Below are positions 35,735 through 48,229 of a stretch of 64,000 bases of DNA, in pieces; within the stretch, counting starts at the first letter, position 1; each line of letters opens with the position of its first letter. The DNA comes from Mytilus californianus (lineage: Eukaryota > Mollusca > Bivalvia > Mytilida > Mytilidae), in the NCBI RefSeq assembly GCF_021869535.1, contig NW_026262679.1:78179143-78243142 (forward strand), in the 5' to 3' direction. Under the pieces are notes generated by a model. It did no database searches and was not told the DNA's origin. It saw only the letters and a program-made list of their open reading frames with translations. Both the position numbers and the translations under genes were made by a program.

Positions 35735-35845
35735 GAATGCCAAATCAAACGTCAAAAAATGGCCGCCATTACGTGTTGACAACGTCGTCTAGTGAACCGT
35801 ATCACTGAGCACCGAAATCAATACTCAGGCGCTTCCGGTTGTCCT
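35735..35845 (-). promoter_or_regulatory. Promoter-like CpG-containing stretch
   Basis: Within AT-rich DNA, about 110 bp is CpG-containing and holds, on the minus strand, an ETS-type ACCGGAAGC near 35828, CACGTAA and a YY1-type GGCGGCCATTTT near 35760-35775, and TGACGTTT near 35750. This combination is typical of TATA-less animal promoters. No first exon could be identified on either side; it borders the broken alpha 9 unit. Confidence 0.3.
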
Positions 35846-36656
35846 ACTGTATATATATAGACATTGTAGCACTTCTCAGTGACGAGATAGAGTTGTAGCG
35901 CTTTTCATCAATAATAGCAGCAGCTTAATATATGTATTCTGTCATACTCGGAATGACACCAGCATGACCAGGTTGTGATACTCCAAAGTTTTTTCTATGA
36001 ATATCATCCATAATCTGAATTGGAATTGCATATTTAGCTGTTATATTTCTCTTTTAATCATTTTCAGGCTGATCATGCATGATTATGTACAAATTTGATA
36101 ACAGCTAGGATAATTATATAGCTGCTGTTCAATCACTGTGTCTGTTTTTATGCTTCTAAAATAATGCATGGGACATAATCATATAATATTATGTAAATTC
36201 TAAACTGTTGGTAGAGTGAACAAAATTTCATAAAGCTTTTTTTCAGAATATCGAACGGATAAGTTATCAGTATTCAGATGCCTAATGATCTGAAGTAGTC
36301 CTGTTGTCCTTGACCTTGATTTAAAGACTAAATAAACAAATTGTATTATCAAGGTGTGAGGTCTACTACTTTTTTAATTTGAGAAAAATGTTGGGTATAT
36401 TTGCTTGAAAGAAATACATGCCTGTTTTACAGTTTCCACCTCACTCTGACCTTTACAATTGATCATGTTAAGGTGACAGGATTTACCTGACCTTGACCTC
36501 ATATTAATTAATCAGTATTGTTTTTGTGACACATGAAATAAGATTTCCATATCAAAGGTTGTCTGTGGTAAATGAATAAGCAGAAGTGTTCTATTTGTTT
36601 ATTTATCTACTTTTATTGTAAAGAGAGAAATCAGAAAAAATGGCAACAAGTTTAAA

Positions 36657-37160
36657 CTCAGTTTAATTGAAGTCTGGAGCTGGCATGTCAGTTAACTGCT
36701 AGTAGTCTGTTGTTATTTATGTATTATTGTCATTTTGTTTATTTTCTTTGGTTACATCTTCTGACATCAGACTCGGACTTCTCTTGAACTGAATTTTAAT
36801 GTGCGTATTGTTATGCGTTTACTTTTCTACATTGGCTAGAGGTATAGGGGGAGGGTTGAGATCTCATAAACATGTTTAACCCCGCCGCATTTTTGCGCCT
36901 GTCCCAAGTCAGGAGCCTCTAGCCTTTGTCAGTCTTGTATTATTTTTAATTTTAGTTTCTTGTGTACAATTTGGAGTTTAGTATGGCGTTCATTATCACT
37001 GAACTAGTATATATATTTGTTTAGGGGCCAGCTGAAGGAGGCCTCCGGGTGCGGGAATTTCTCGCTGCATTGAAGACCTGTTGGTGACCTTCTGCTGTTG
37101 TCTGTTCTATGGTCGGGTTGTTGTCTCTTTGACACATTCCCCATTTCCATTCTCAATTTT
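36657..37160 (-). repeat. Dispersed repeat R1, copy c (longest)
   Basis: Inserted into alpha 9 between AAACTC and TCTGTTACATAAT. Reverse oriented; includes an extra 170 bp beyond the other copies (starting near AATTGAAGTCTGGAGC) and is probably near full length at about 500 bp. Confidence 0.85.
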
Positions 37161-37576
37161 ATCTGTTACATAATATGCATATTTTATAGTTGTCTACAAG
37201 ACAATCTTGATAATGTTGACTGACTGAAAAGAAATTTGAGTAGGTACACGCAGTAGTTGGATACTATTCATGATACGTAAGGCGAAGTTAAGCCGGTCTC
37301 TGTGTTTAGGGTTCACAGATGCTAAACCTCCCTTTTAGGTATAGTAACGTCCCCTACCATACGTATCAAGTATCTTCTACTATTTGTACGAACTGAGTGG
37401 GTATGCTCAGTGAGCCTAAGCATGGTGGCTCAATCTGACCAAGCGCGGTGGCAAGGTCATTTTATAATTATTTTAGTTGGGAAATGAGGTAAATTTTACG
37501 TAATTTTTATCCATTTGGGAATGGGGGGCAAAGGCAATATTTACTTTTTATAACAAAATTTTTAAATTTTACAGGA

Positions 37577-37933
37577 TAAAATTGAGAATGGAAATGGGAA
37601 ATGTGTCAAAGAGACAACAACCCGACCATAGAGTAGACAACAGCTGAAAGCCACCAATGGGTCTTCAATGCAGCAAGAAACTCCCACACCCGGAGGCGTC
37701 CTTCAGCTGGCCCCTAAACAAATAAGTATACTAGTTCAGTGATAATGGACGTCATACTAAACTCCAAATTATATACAGGAAACTAAAATTAAAAATGATA
37801 CAAGACTAACAAAGGCCAGAGGCTCCTGATTTGGGACAGGCGCAAAAATGCAGCGGGGTTAAACATGTTTTTTGAGATCTCAACCCTCCCCTTATACCTC
37901 TAGCCAATGTAGAACAAACAAATGACAAAAGAA
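37577..37933 (+). repeat. Dispersed repeat R1, copy d
   Basis: Second R1 insertion in the same alpha unit, plus oriented, between TTTTACAGGA and GGAGACTG just before exon-like B. GGA on both sides may be a target duplication. Confidence 0.85.
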
Positions 37934-38884
37934 GGAGACTGTTTTTATCTTTTTTTCAGTTAAAATTAAGCCCCAAGTCAAATCATAGACTTAAAAACTG
38001 GTACTCCAAAAGGAAAAGATAGGTGTCTTACTGTGGGCATTTGTCTTGGTGAACTAGCACCTTAAAGTCTAGCTAACCCACAGGCCATCTGGCTAGTACA
38101 AGCAGACAGGTATTTTTTTAAATACCATTTGGCATTTTTAAACTTTGGCATTTTTTCATTTGGCTTTTTGCTTTAAATATTAACTACTTGGATTTTATTA
38201 CCATTTGGCATTTTTCATTTACATTTTTTACATTTTTTGCAACATAATTTTTCATCAACACACCAAATAACTTCAAAATTAAGAGTTAAATATACACTTT
38301 TGGCATTCATAATGATTATCAATCAAAATAGCATTCTATTTTAAAATTTACATTACACAATTTGGCTTTCTGTAACCTTGGCTGTTAATCTTTTGTACGA
38401 ATGCTATGATGACCATTATGGGTAGAAAATAAAAAACTACATTTTTCAAAAGTGGCTCAGTATCATATATCTAATATATAGTTCATTTCAGTTACTTTTA
38501 AATTTCGTTCATATTTCTAAAAACTTCTTCCATTTCTGGTACATCTTATACAAATTGTATTCCATCTACTAACCAACTTTTCTGATAAGGACTTAACACC
38601 AAGCAGAAGGGGAATAGGTGATAGGTGGCTAAGGTTGTTATGAAAGGGTTAAAGGGTGAGGAAAGGAGGGAGAAAAAGAGAATGATTGAGAGGGTGAGGA
38701 TATATGATTGAGAGTGGTATGTAGAGATGGAGAGAAGGTGTGAGAGAATGTGATTCCATAGTAAGGACATGATGTACTGGTCTAATGGAAGTGCAGTTTT
38801 CTGTTTAGTCTCATGTAGTTTCTGTTTTCTTCAGTAATCTGTTTAATTTTAAATAATGAAATTACTGCTGTATAAAATTTCACA

Positions 38885-40364
38885 GGTTAACAGCCTTTCT
38901 TGTTACTGTTTATGTGCTGCTTATATATTAACATTGTATCACTTCTCAGTGACTAGATAGATAGAGTTGTAGCTTTTCATCAATTTTAGCAGCAGTTTCT
39001 GTATATATAAATACATCCTGTCTATTTCGGAATGACACCAGGTTCTAAAATGTTTTTTTTTATATTGAGAGATTTTCTTTTCTTTCAATAATCTGAATTG
39101 GAATTCATATTTAGCTGTTAGGTTTCTCTTTTAATCCTTTTCAGGCTGATCATGATTTTGAGGATGATTTACAAATTTGAGGATATCAATATACTGTTGT
39201 TCAATCACTGACAACTGTCCACCAGCTTTCAAATGAAGTGGATGTAAGCAATTATAAGCCACTGTACAGCCTTCAAAATTGTGAAAAATGCACACTGTAT
39301 AGTCAGCATAAATGGCCCCATCATGAAAAATGTGAAACAATTCAAACAAGAAAAATAACAGCCTATTTATTAAGTTTCATGTTTATGTTTAGCATGTTAG
39401 GGACAACCTTTCCAGATGGGGAATGGTCCATCTCCCCCGAGAAAAATAAAGATGAAAAACAAAGACAACTAACAACACATGGTCAAGATCCCTGCCTGAC
39501 TGTACAGGAGCACAATGTGGCTGGGTTAAACCAGATTTATGTGCATATAATCCTTTCATCTTTGTCTTAATCAAGATGCTATAATTTCAATGAATGGACA
39601 CTCAGTTGAAAAAATAATCCAAAAGATTGGAAAATAGGTAGCCTCTTTGACAGTTCATTGCAATATGATTATTTAATTTTGGCTTTTAATTATAATTTTG
39701 GTTATAATTTTATATCTATTATATTTTCACATGATTATAACAAGATTTGTTTTATCTTTGCAGAAAGTATAAAATGGTTACTCATGTTTAGTGCACAGGA
39801 GACAAAGTAAAACACTTGGAAATGACAGATGACGTCAGATGTCCGACTTGAATGGAGAAGCAGTTTGGAAAATTTTAGTCTGAGAAGAGCTGATACAGCT
39901 GAAAAAAAAATCCAAAACATACAGGTAGGAGCTAGCTAGACTACAATAGAAATGTATTTACTCTCAACACAATACAAGATCCATCTTAATCCAGTAATAT
40001 CATTTCCATGATACTTTTTTGTATTTTCAAAAATATATACTTTTGATAAGGATTTTTTGTTCATATATATGAAAATGACTGAAACCAGATGTTTCCATTA
40101 CCTGTTATGAGTAAAATACTGGCTAACAACTTATATATTAATCATTTATTGATTGATTGTTGTTTGCCTTGTTTCCAGTAGCAAATATTTCATGGAAATT
40201 CAGGACGATCCGGCTACTTAGAGACCAGTTTTATGTTTGGGCCAAATAAACCACAAAATGTGCCTTTTCCTGTGAAAATTTTTAGTTTACATCTTTGTTT
40301 TTTTATTTTTGTCATTTAACAGTGCAACCATTTGTGATAAGTTACTGCTGTCTTAAATTTCACA
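38885..40364 (+). repeat. Beta unit 3 (complete, 1480 bp)
   Basis: The only complete beta bounded by alphas on both sides, so it sets the beta length. Exon-like A3 at 39764-39924; acceptor-like ACAGTGCAACC near 40319. Confidence 0.9.
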
Positions 40365-42568
40365 GGTTAACAGCCTTTCTTGTTACTGTTTATGTGCTGC
40401 TTATATATAAACAATGTAGCACTTCTCAGTGACTAGATAGAGTTGTAGCTTTTCATCAATGTTAGCAGCAGCTAAATATATGTATTCTGTCTTACTCGGA
40501 ATGACACCAGCATGACTAGGTTGTGATACTCCAAATTTTGTTCTATGAATATCATCCATAATCTGAATTGGAATTGCATATTTAGCTGTTATATTTCTCT
40601 TTTAATTATTTTCAGGCTGATCATGCATGATTATGTACAAATTTGATAACAACTAGGATAATTATATAGCTGTTGTTCAATCACTGTGTTTCTTTTTTTA
40701 TGCTTCTAAAATAATGCATGGGACATAATCATATATGTAAATTCTAAACTGTTGGTAGAGTGAACAAAATTTCCTAAAGCTTTTTTTTCAGAATATCGAA
40801 CGGATAAGTTATCAGTATTCAGATGCCTAATGATCTGAAGTAGTCCTGGTGTCCTTGACCTTGATTTAAAGACTAAATAAACAAATTGTATAATCAAGGT
40901 GTGAGGTCTACTAATTTTTTAATTTAAGAAAAAAGTTGGGTATATTTGCTTGAAAGAAATACCTGCCTGTTTTACAGTTTTCACCTCACTTTGCCCTTTA
41001 CAATTGATCATGTTAAGGTGACAGGATTTTCCTGACCTTGACCTCATATTAATTAATCAGTATTGTTTTTGTGACATATGAAATAAGATTTCCATATCAA
41101 AGGTTGTCTGTGGTAAATGAATAAGCAGAAGTGTTCTATTTGTTTATTTATCTACTCTTATTGTAAAGAGAGAAATCAGAAAAAATGGCAACAAGTTTAA
41201 ACTCTGTTACATAATATGCATATTTTATAGTTGTCTACAAGATAATCTTGATAATGTTGACTGACTGAAAAGAAATTTGAGTAAGTACACGCAGTAGTTG
41301 GATACTATTCATGATACGTATGGCGAAGTTAAGCCGGTCTCTGTGTTTAGGGTTCACAGATGCTATACCTCCCTTTTAGGTATAGTAACGTCCCCTACCA
41401 TACGTATCAAGTATCGTCTGCTATTTGTACGAAGTGAGTGGGTATGCTCAGTGAGCCTAAGCCTGGTGGCTCAACGTGACCAAGGGCGGTGGCAAGGTCA
41501 TTTTATAATTATTTTAGTTGGGAAATGAGGTAAATTTTACGTAATTTTTTATCCATTTTGGAATGGCGGGCAAAGGGAATATTTACTTTTTATAACAAAA
41601 TGTTTAAATTGTACAGGAGACTGTTTTTATCTTTTTTCAGTTAAAATTAAGCCCCCAAGTCAAATCATAGACTTAAAAACTGGTACTCCAAAAGGAAAAA
41701 AAGATAGGTGTCTTACTGTGGGCATTTGTCTTGGTGAACTAGCACCTTAAAGTCCAGCTAACCCACAGGTCGTCTGGCTAGTACAAGCAGACAGGTATTT
41801 TTTTAAATACCATTTGGCATTTTTAAACTTTGGCATTTTTTCATTTGGCTTTTTGCTTTAAATATTAACTACTTGGATTTTATTACCATTTGGCATTTTT
41901 CATTTACATTTTTTTCATTTTTTGCAACATATTTTTTCATCAACACACCAAAAACACTTCAAAATCAAGAGTTAAATATACACTTTTGGCATTCATAATG
42001 ATTATCAATCAAAATAGCATTCTATTTTCAAATTTACATTACACAATTTGGCTTTCTGTAACCTTGGCTGTTAATCTTTTGTACGAATGCTATGATGACC
42101 ATTATGTGTAGAAAATAAAAGAACTACATTTTTCAAAAGTGGCTCAGTATCATATATCTAATATATTTCATGTCAGTTACTTTTAAATTTCGATCATATT
42201 TCTAAAATCGTCTTCCATTTCTGGTACATCTTATAAAAATTGTATTCATCTACTAACCAACTTTTCTGATATGGACTTAACACCAAGCAGAAGGGGAATA
42301 GGTGATAGGTGGCTAAGGTTGTCATGAAAGGGTGAAAGGGTGAGGAAAGGAGGGAGAAAAAGAGAATAATTGAGAGGGTGACGGTATATGATTGAGAGTG
42401 GTATGTAGAGAGGGAGAGAAGGTGTGAGAGAATGTGATTTCATAGTAAGGACATGATGTACTGGTCTAATGGAAGTGCAGTTTTCTGTTTAGTCTCCTGT
42501 AGTTTCTGTTTTCTTCAGTAATCTGTTAATTTTAAATAATGAAATTACTGCTGTATAAATTTTCACAG
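40365..42568 (+). repeat. Alpha unit 10 (2204 bp)
   Basis: Complete diverged alpha with one minisatellite repeat (near 41450), B starting at 41641, and purine tract at 42285-42440. Confidence 0.9.
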
Positions 42569-42770
42569 GTTAACAGCCTTTCTTGTTACTGTTTATGTGC
42601 TGCTTATATATTAACATTGTAGCACTTCTCAGTGACTAGATAGAGTTGTAGCTTTTCATCAATTTTAGCAGCAGTTTCTGTATATATAAATACATCCTGT
42701 CTGAACGACGCCAGGTATTAAATTTTTTTTTTATATTGAGAAATTTTCTTTTCTTTCAATAATCTGAATT
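42569..42770 (+). repeat. Beta unit 4 (head only)
   Basis: About 200 bp of beta head ending at ATAATCTGAATTG, where LINE-C remnant DNA begins. Confidence 0.8.
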
Positions 42771-43440
42771 GATCATTTTAATATGGCGTATCATAAGGGT
42801 CAAAAGTAAAACAAGAGTAACGTTCTACATTTTAGACCGCCATCTATACCTAGATCTGATGTAATTTTTAACTGTAATGGTCATACTTTTAAGTTTTCAA
42901 GTAATTATACGTATCTTGGTCTCGTCCAAGTGCAAAAGTTCACAAGTGGGCTGATAGTATGAGTATTTAACATAAATGGGTTAAAAAGCTGGATTTTTTT
43001 ATTGAGGAAAACCTTCTGTGAACTAAATTTAAGTCTAGTCCTGAAAATATGGACACAAACTATGTTGTAAAACTTTTTATGTAAAAATTACACCAAAAAC
43101 ATGTCGAAAAATGGCGTGCTGTTTTACATTCTGATAAATCTATATCGAGTAGAGGTGGCAATAAGCTACGAAAGTACAGATTGTTTAAAGAAAATTTTGA
43201 AAAATGAGGAATACTGCAAAATAGCTTTACCCTTCAGTCACAGAAGTGCTTTCGCCAAATTTAGATGTGGTGTTGCTCCCCTAAGGATTGAAACAGGGAA
43301 ATATAAAAATATTGTTTTTGAAAACATAGTGTGCCATATATGTGACGTTTTTATTGAAGATGAAGCGCATGTTTTATTAAGATGTCCTCTTTATGACGAT
43401 TTTAGAAACCATTTACATTATGTTGGTGAAACCCGGATAT
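42771..43440 (+). pseudogene. LINE-C reverse transcriptase C-terminus, decayed
   Basis: Plus-strand remnant. The segment near 42830-42925 reads as a palm/thumb piece ending SNYTYLGLV. After further decay, 43101-43440 stays open and encodes FRCGVAPLRIETGKY and a C-x2-C-x8-H-x4-C motif (CHICDVFIEDEAHVLLRC), followed by PLYDDFR. This is a common C-terminal signature of bivalve and other animal LINEs. Several frame breaks separate the two parts and nothing upstream of the palm is present, so it is an inactive 5'-truncated copy. Confidence 0.75.
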
Positions 43441-44790
43441 GGTGTACAAAAACCTTTGCACCTTTTTTTTTTTTGCGGTACACCATCTTTTCCGCAAGTT
43501 TATTGTTTTCTGTTTAGTATTAAATTTATAATAAAGATCCATTTATTACATCGGTGATCCGTTTATTTGGCAATCGCCAATGGCAGTCAGCAGGGTTTAA
43601 GAACATTTGTTGTTCGACCTGTAAGTCAAATGCGTTTTGTTAAAATATACTTTTTTCACTTTTTTGGTGTTTTGGAAAATGTTGTTTGTGCTGTACTGAG
43701 ACCCCTCTAACTTAATATGAAGAGACTTTCGAAATCCGGATATGGTGTACAAAAATCTTTGCACCTTTGTTTGCGGTATACCATCTTTGCCGCAAGTTTA
43801 TTGTTTTCTGTTTGGTATTAAATTTATAATTAAGATCCATTTATTACACCTTGTGATCCGTTTATTTGGCAATCGCCAATGGCAGTCAGCAGGGTTTAAG
43901 AACATTTGTTGTTCGACCTGTTAGTCAAATGCGTTTTGTTAAAATATACTTTTTCACTTTTTTGGTCTTTTGGAAAATGTTGTTTGTGCTGTATTTAGAC
44001 CCCTCTAACAAGAAATTTGTTTTGCATGCACACGTATAAAAATTGCGGTTTTTATCAAACGCAATCATAGGTTTGAACGTTGTTTTCAATTTAGACTTGT
44101 TTATATTTTTTCGTTTGGGCTTGTATTATATTTGCCTTCGGGTTTATATGATCCGTTCATCCTATTTTGACTCCTCAAAATTCAAGAGTCTATCCTAAAT
44201 TGAGGTAAATCATATGGCCTTCCAAATACCGTTTCGATTCTTAACATCACTGAAGAGACATTAATTGTCGAAATCCGGATATGGTGTACAAAAATCTTTG
44301 CACCTTTGTTTGCGGTATACCATCTTTGCCGCAAGTTTATTGTTTTCTGTTTGGTATTAAATTGATAATTAAGATCCATTTATTACACCTTGTGATCCGT
44401 TTATTTGGCAATCGCCAATGGCAGTCAGCAGGGTTTAAGAACATTTGTTGTTCGACCTGTTAGTCAAATGCGTTTTGTTAAAATATACTTTTTCACTTTT
44501 TTGGTCTTTTGGAAAATGTTGTTTGTGCTGTATTTAGACCCCTCTAACAAGAAATTTGGTTTGCATGCACACGTATAAAAATTGCGGTTTTTATCCAACG
44601 CAATCATAGGTTTGAACGTTGTTTTCAATTTAGACTTGTTTATATATATATATATATATTATTATCAACTTGACTTGTTTAACACATTTATCATGTGTTG
44701 TATGTTTCTTGTCACTTGTGTATATTATGTTTGCATTTTAACCTGTCAGGGTTTCACTTTTTGCAATAAAGATTATATTTATATATTGTA
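43436..44790 (+). repeat. LINE-C 3' region, partly triplicated
   Basis: The block starting CCGGATATGGTGTACAAAAA occurs at about 43436, 43736 and 44274. The first copy is about 300 bp, the second about 538 bp, and the third runs through GGTTTGAACGTTGTTTTC into a TA tract (44641-44658) and then a 3' end with GCAATAAAG (44763). Copies 2 and 3 are nearly identical, so the duplication is recent. Confidence 0.75.
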
Positions 44791-45930
44791 AACAGTATTT
44801 TATTTCATATTGTTTAGTGTATTATAAAAAGTTTAAAAGTGAGTTCTCACTCAAAAAAATGTCCTATCATTAAAATAGGCAATGTATAAAAAGGATGCAT
44901 ATTATATTCTTTTAGATTATGTGGTGCTTCTTCATGAAGTTTTTAGCGACCTTGACTGGCTATACAGCCCTTGCACGGTCGGTTCAACAGGGGTCTAGTT
45001 TATTGTTTCCTTTATATTCACCAAAAACGTTTGTTTGTGGGGATAAATAAAAAAAGAATACGTTAGGGCACATTTGGATAGTATGTGGTCATATCAAGTT
45101 GGAATTTTATATATTTTAACCGTTTTATCATTCTCGAAAAGCGTTTTGACCAAGATTTGACGGTTTGAACAGAAAATAAAGCTGTGAAAAAAAAGCGAAA
45201 AATATGTTTGCATTCAGTATTGTTTAAGTAAAAGAATTTTTTGAAAAACCCTTTTCACTGGTTATCTAGTTTACTTTCTACCAACATTTTATTGAAATTG
45301 ACCAGTGTCACACTAATTACTTGTGTGATTGGTAGGACCAAGATAACATATAAGAGTGAAGGTCGACTGGTGAACAGGATGACATTTTCGAGCTTCATAA
45401 GGTAAAATGAATGTATTGTGCAATTTATGTATATATCTAAAATACTTTTAAAATGTGATTGTTAGATAGATCATAAGATTTACCCGACTGTGAAATCAAA
45501 AAAGAGGCGATAAACAATCTTCGTATGAGTGTTACAAATTGCATCTTCCGTAACTATTGCCAGTAACAGGATGTTTTTTTGTCATATGAAAATAAAGAGA
45601 TATGGTAGAACAAATGTTGATGAAACAATTATATGCCACATTATGGCCTTTAGCGCGGGAATAAGGCTCTGTCTCACACCACTATAAAAGACTTGTTCGC
45701 TGCTTTCACTGGCCAAAAATGCAATGTATTGCGGTTTGCAGCTGATATTTTGCGATATCCTTATGCAGAAGACCTAGTAACAGATACTTATCAATCGTCT
45801 TAGGTTTTCAACGTTCATATATCTCTATATGATTCAGTGTAGCTTCTTATATAATGAAAATAACTGCATCCAGTACATGTAAAACATGTCTAACCGACAG
45901 TGTCCTTAACATTTATTTTTTTTTCTTTAA
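44791..45930. other. Unassigned DNA with weak exon-like signals
   Basis: AT-rich. Two weak signals: an acceptor-like TTCTTTTAG at 44916 followed by about 80 bp of more balanced composition ending at AGGGGTCTAG, and a 24 bp in-frame piece bounded by ACAG and GTAAAA at 45378-45401 (DDIFELHK). The latter could belong with the exon-like piece at 46598. Neither is a supported gene. Confidence 0.35.
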
Positions 45931-46593
45931 GGTAGCACTCCACAGTTAGAAAATAAAATTAAAAATGAACCACAAAATATTTTATCATCTCCTATTCCTG
46001 GATTTCTAATACATTAACCTTACTGTTTGTGTTGTACATGTGCATATGTATGTAATCAGTATCTTCCATAGATTTGATTTTCAAAAGTTAAAAGGGTGAA
46101 ATATAATTCCTTCTATGTGTATCCATGGCAACATTCTGCATTTATTTACCATAAAATATTGCAAAAAGGGGGGTGAAAATGTCACATATCCCCCCAAAAT
46201 TTGGATCAAACTAGAATTTCAATGCCAATGAGTGATACCTTTTTAGAAACTGTTGAAATTAATCTTCCTAATAATCAAATAAAAAATGGGTGTCTTTCGC
46301 CTCATTTTTTCGTAAAATTTAATTACAAAGTTCGTGCGACAAAAAGTTGGAAAAAAACATTACAATAATTGCCGGACCAATGTATGGTATGGATATGCAA
46401 ATACGGACTGTCATACAGAAAACAGCCTTTATTACATACATTACATTATCTTGATGTTCATATAAACCCAATAGGCAGGCTATTTTAATCCTCAGCTATC
46501 CAAAAATGAATTTTATTGCACACTAGCTCTCATATTTGAAAAATCCACAGGGGCCAAAATGCGAAACTACACACCTAACTGTGGAGTGCTACC
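45931..46593. mobile_element. MITE2 copy a (663 bp)
   Basis: Perfect 19 bp terminal inverted repeats GGTAGCACTCCACAGTTAG / CTAACTGTGGAGTGCTACC, flanked by TAA on both sides (45928-45930, 46594-46596). No ORF. Three-base TAA duplications suggest a PIF/Harbinger-type non-autonomous element, which is inference. A decayed relative lies at 55545-56190. Confidence 0.85.
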
Positions 46594-46597
46594 TAAG

Positions 46598-46651
46598 GAA
46601 GATTACCAAGAATTGAAGTTCCGACAAGAAGAAGAAAGGCTGCAGAAGTAG
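46598..46651 (+). CDS. Exon-like Glu-rich coding piece (terminal exon candidate)
   Basis: Immediately after TAAG, an 18-codon open stretch reads EDYQELKFRQEEERLQK and then TAG. The charged, coiled-coil-like composition differs from surrounding AT-driven frames. Removing MITE2a and one TAA would place a T-rich tract and TTTAAG directly before it, the form of a splice acceptor. It may belong with 45378-45401 upstream (same phase) or be a fragment of the same kind of gene as 48230-48325. If spliced onward, only a weak donor (AGAA|GTAGTT) is present. Function unknown. Confidence 0.35.
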   Translation, partial: EDYQELKFRQEEERLQK

Positions 46652-47559
46652 TTTTTAGCAATATCCATGGGTGGTGTGGAAATAGAGTTAGTTCCGTTTT
46701 ATTGGGTTAATCGGCTTTTTATATAAGCTATTGTTCTTTGAATACTATTTGGTCCAACTTTAACCATGCCCGTGTCTGTTTCTCTTTTTTTTAACATTTG
46801 AAAAATAATAAAATAACGGTTTGCGCACAGAAAAAAAAAAACGTTTTCAGAAAAAATACTAGTAGTTAATAAATTTATTTCTCAAGAATTAGTATATTTT
46901 GTTTAAAATGCGACCAACAATTAAAATGAGCCACATGAGGCCATAAGAAAATATTAAACGTGTTTCCGCTATTAACGTTCTGAAAATAATAAGGTAATTT
47001 TTAAACTTGGAATTGATAGTAAATAGCAAATACACTTTATTTATAGTATATGTATGTTCATAGTATACAGAAAAACAGAAATAAAAAAATAACGGACTTT
47101 GTAAAAAAAAAAGTGGGGAATTGTCCTGTCACCAAGTACCTATTACTTTTGATAAATTTCCTTAAATTCTACAGTCATAAAATCTTTTACAAAATTTCAT
47201 CCTACAATAGTTTACTTACTTTCAACCACGTTCTAAATGCCCGCGATTTCGCGGGTGTGTTCTGGTATCATTTTATTTTACAAGCATTATTTAGCTGTTT
47301 GCTACTAGGGAATCATTCTAACTTTAACAGAGCTTGTTAAAAAATGGCATCAAAAGTGTTAGGGTAGGCAATAAAAATAATGGTAGGAAGGGCTAGCGGA
47401 AACACATGTATTGTTTTTAAGCCAGAGTACAAACGGCCGATTTCTTTCAATCATTTTGGAAATTATTCTTTAATATATATTCAGGGTGCTGAAAACACAG
47501 AACTAAACACGGTTTCATCAACATGACCTTTGATTAATGTAAGTAGTATTTTCCTAAAC
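46652..47559. other. Unassigned AT-rich DNA
   Basis: No gene supported. The 96-codon frame at 47050-47340 is Lys/Asn/Phe/Leu-rich and AT-driven. A short palindrome CCCGCGATTTCGCGGG lies at about 47240. Confidence 0.5.
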
Positions 47560-48060
47560 AAGAGGCTCTCAAATGTTTGAAACGCTCACCTGATTGAATT
47601 TGCTCTTTTAAGACAAGTTTACACAATTTGTACAAGCAAATGAAACACAAACAATAACGAAGTTCAGCTTTAGCTGAAATTTGTTCTGTAGTCTCAGTGG
47701 AGAAGATTATTAAAAGTTGTCAAACATGATGAACAAATTGTGTAAAATTGTCTTAAAAGGATAATAACTCCTTTAGGTGGTAATTGGCAATTTTGGTTAT
47801 CTGACTTATTTGAAGATCTTACTTTTCTGAACATTTCTGCTGATTACAGTTTATCTTCATCTATAATAATATCCAAGATTATAACCAAAAAAAAAAAAAA
47901 AAACAACACCTGTAATATTTCATAAAAATGATTAATTCAGGTGCAATAAAAATCAGTTACACGATTTGGCTGAAAATTTTAGGGCAGATAGACCTTAACC
48001 TAATGAACACTTTAATTCCTAGTCAGATTTGCATTAAAAGTTTCTGTTTAAGTTTTTCCT
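47560..48060 (+). repeat. Dispersed repeat R3, copy b
   Basis: Diverged copy of the family at 31421-32785. It keeps AAACAAGAGGCTCTC with CGCTCACCTG, an ATAATAACTCCTTTAGG block, and TATCTTCATCTATAATAATA, with an A run of 18 near 47887. Confidence 0.7.
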
Positions 48061-48229
48061 TGCTATTTTAGAGTATTTATTCTCAATATTAAACATTGTT
48101 AAACTTGAATATATTATTATGTTAAACAATGTAAAAATCTCTAGATTAAAACTGGTTAGCAGTATACTAATATTATAAGAAGCATTCTCATACTATTACA
48201 TTGTATTCATGAACAATATTATATTATAG

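Larger units (their letters stand above)
30658..35847. other. Foreign 5.2 kb insert in the array
   Basis: Replaces the tail of beta 2 and the first part of the alpha 9 head. Contains repeat debris (30658-31330, with a piece similar to the end of an abundant mussel repeat at 31190-31320), R3 (31421-32785), about 2.2 kb of AT-rich unassigned DNA (32786-35046), two MITEs and a promoter-like stretch. No coding gene is supported. Confidence 0.7.
35848..38884 (+). repeat. Alpha unit 9 (diverged, with two R1 insertions)
   Basis: Resumes about 50 bp into the alpha head (ACATTGTAGCACTTCTCAG). Interrupted by R1 copies at 36657-37160 and 37577-37933. It has a single minisatellite repeat near 37408, B at about 37960 with a one-base loss, and the purine tract at 38590-38760. 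Confidence 0.85.

Noticed and set aside
44940-45000. Possible tRNA (GGTTCAACAGG box near 44980)
   Set aside because: No matching A box or cloverleaf could be built around it.
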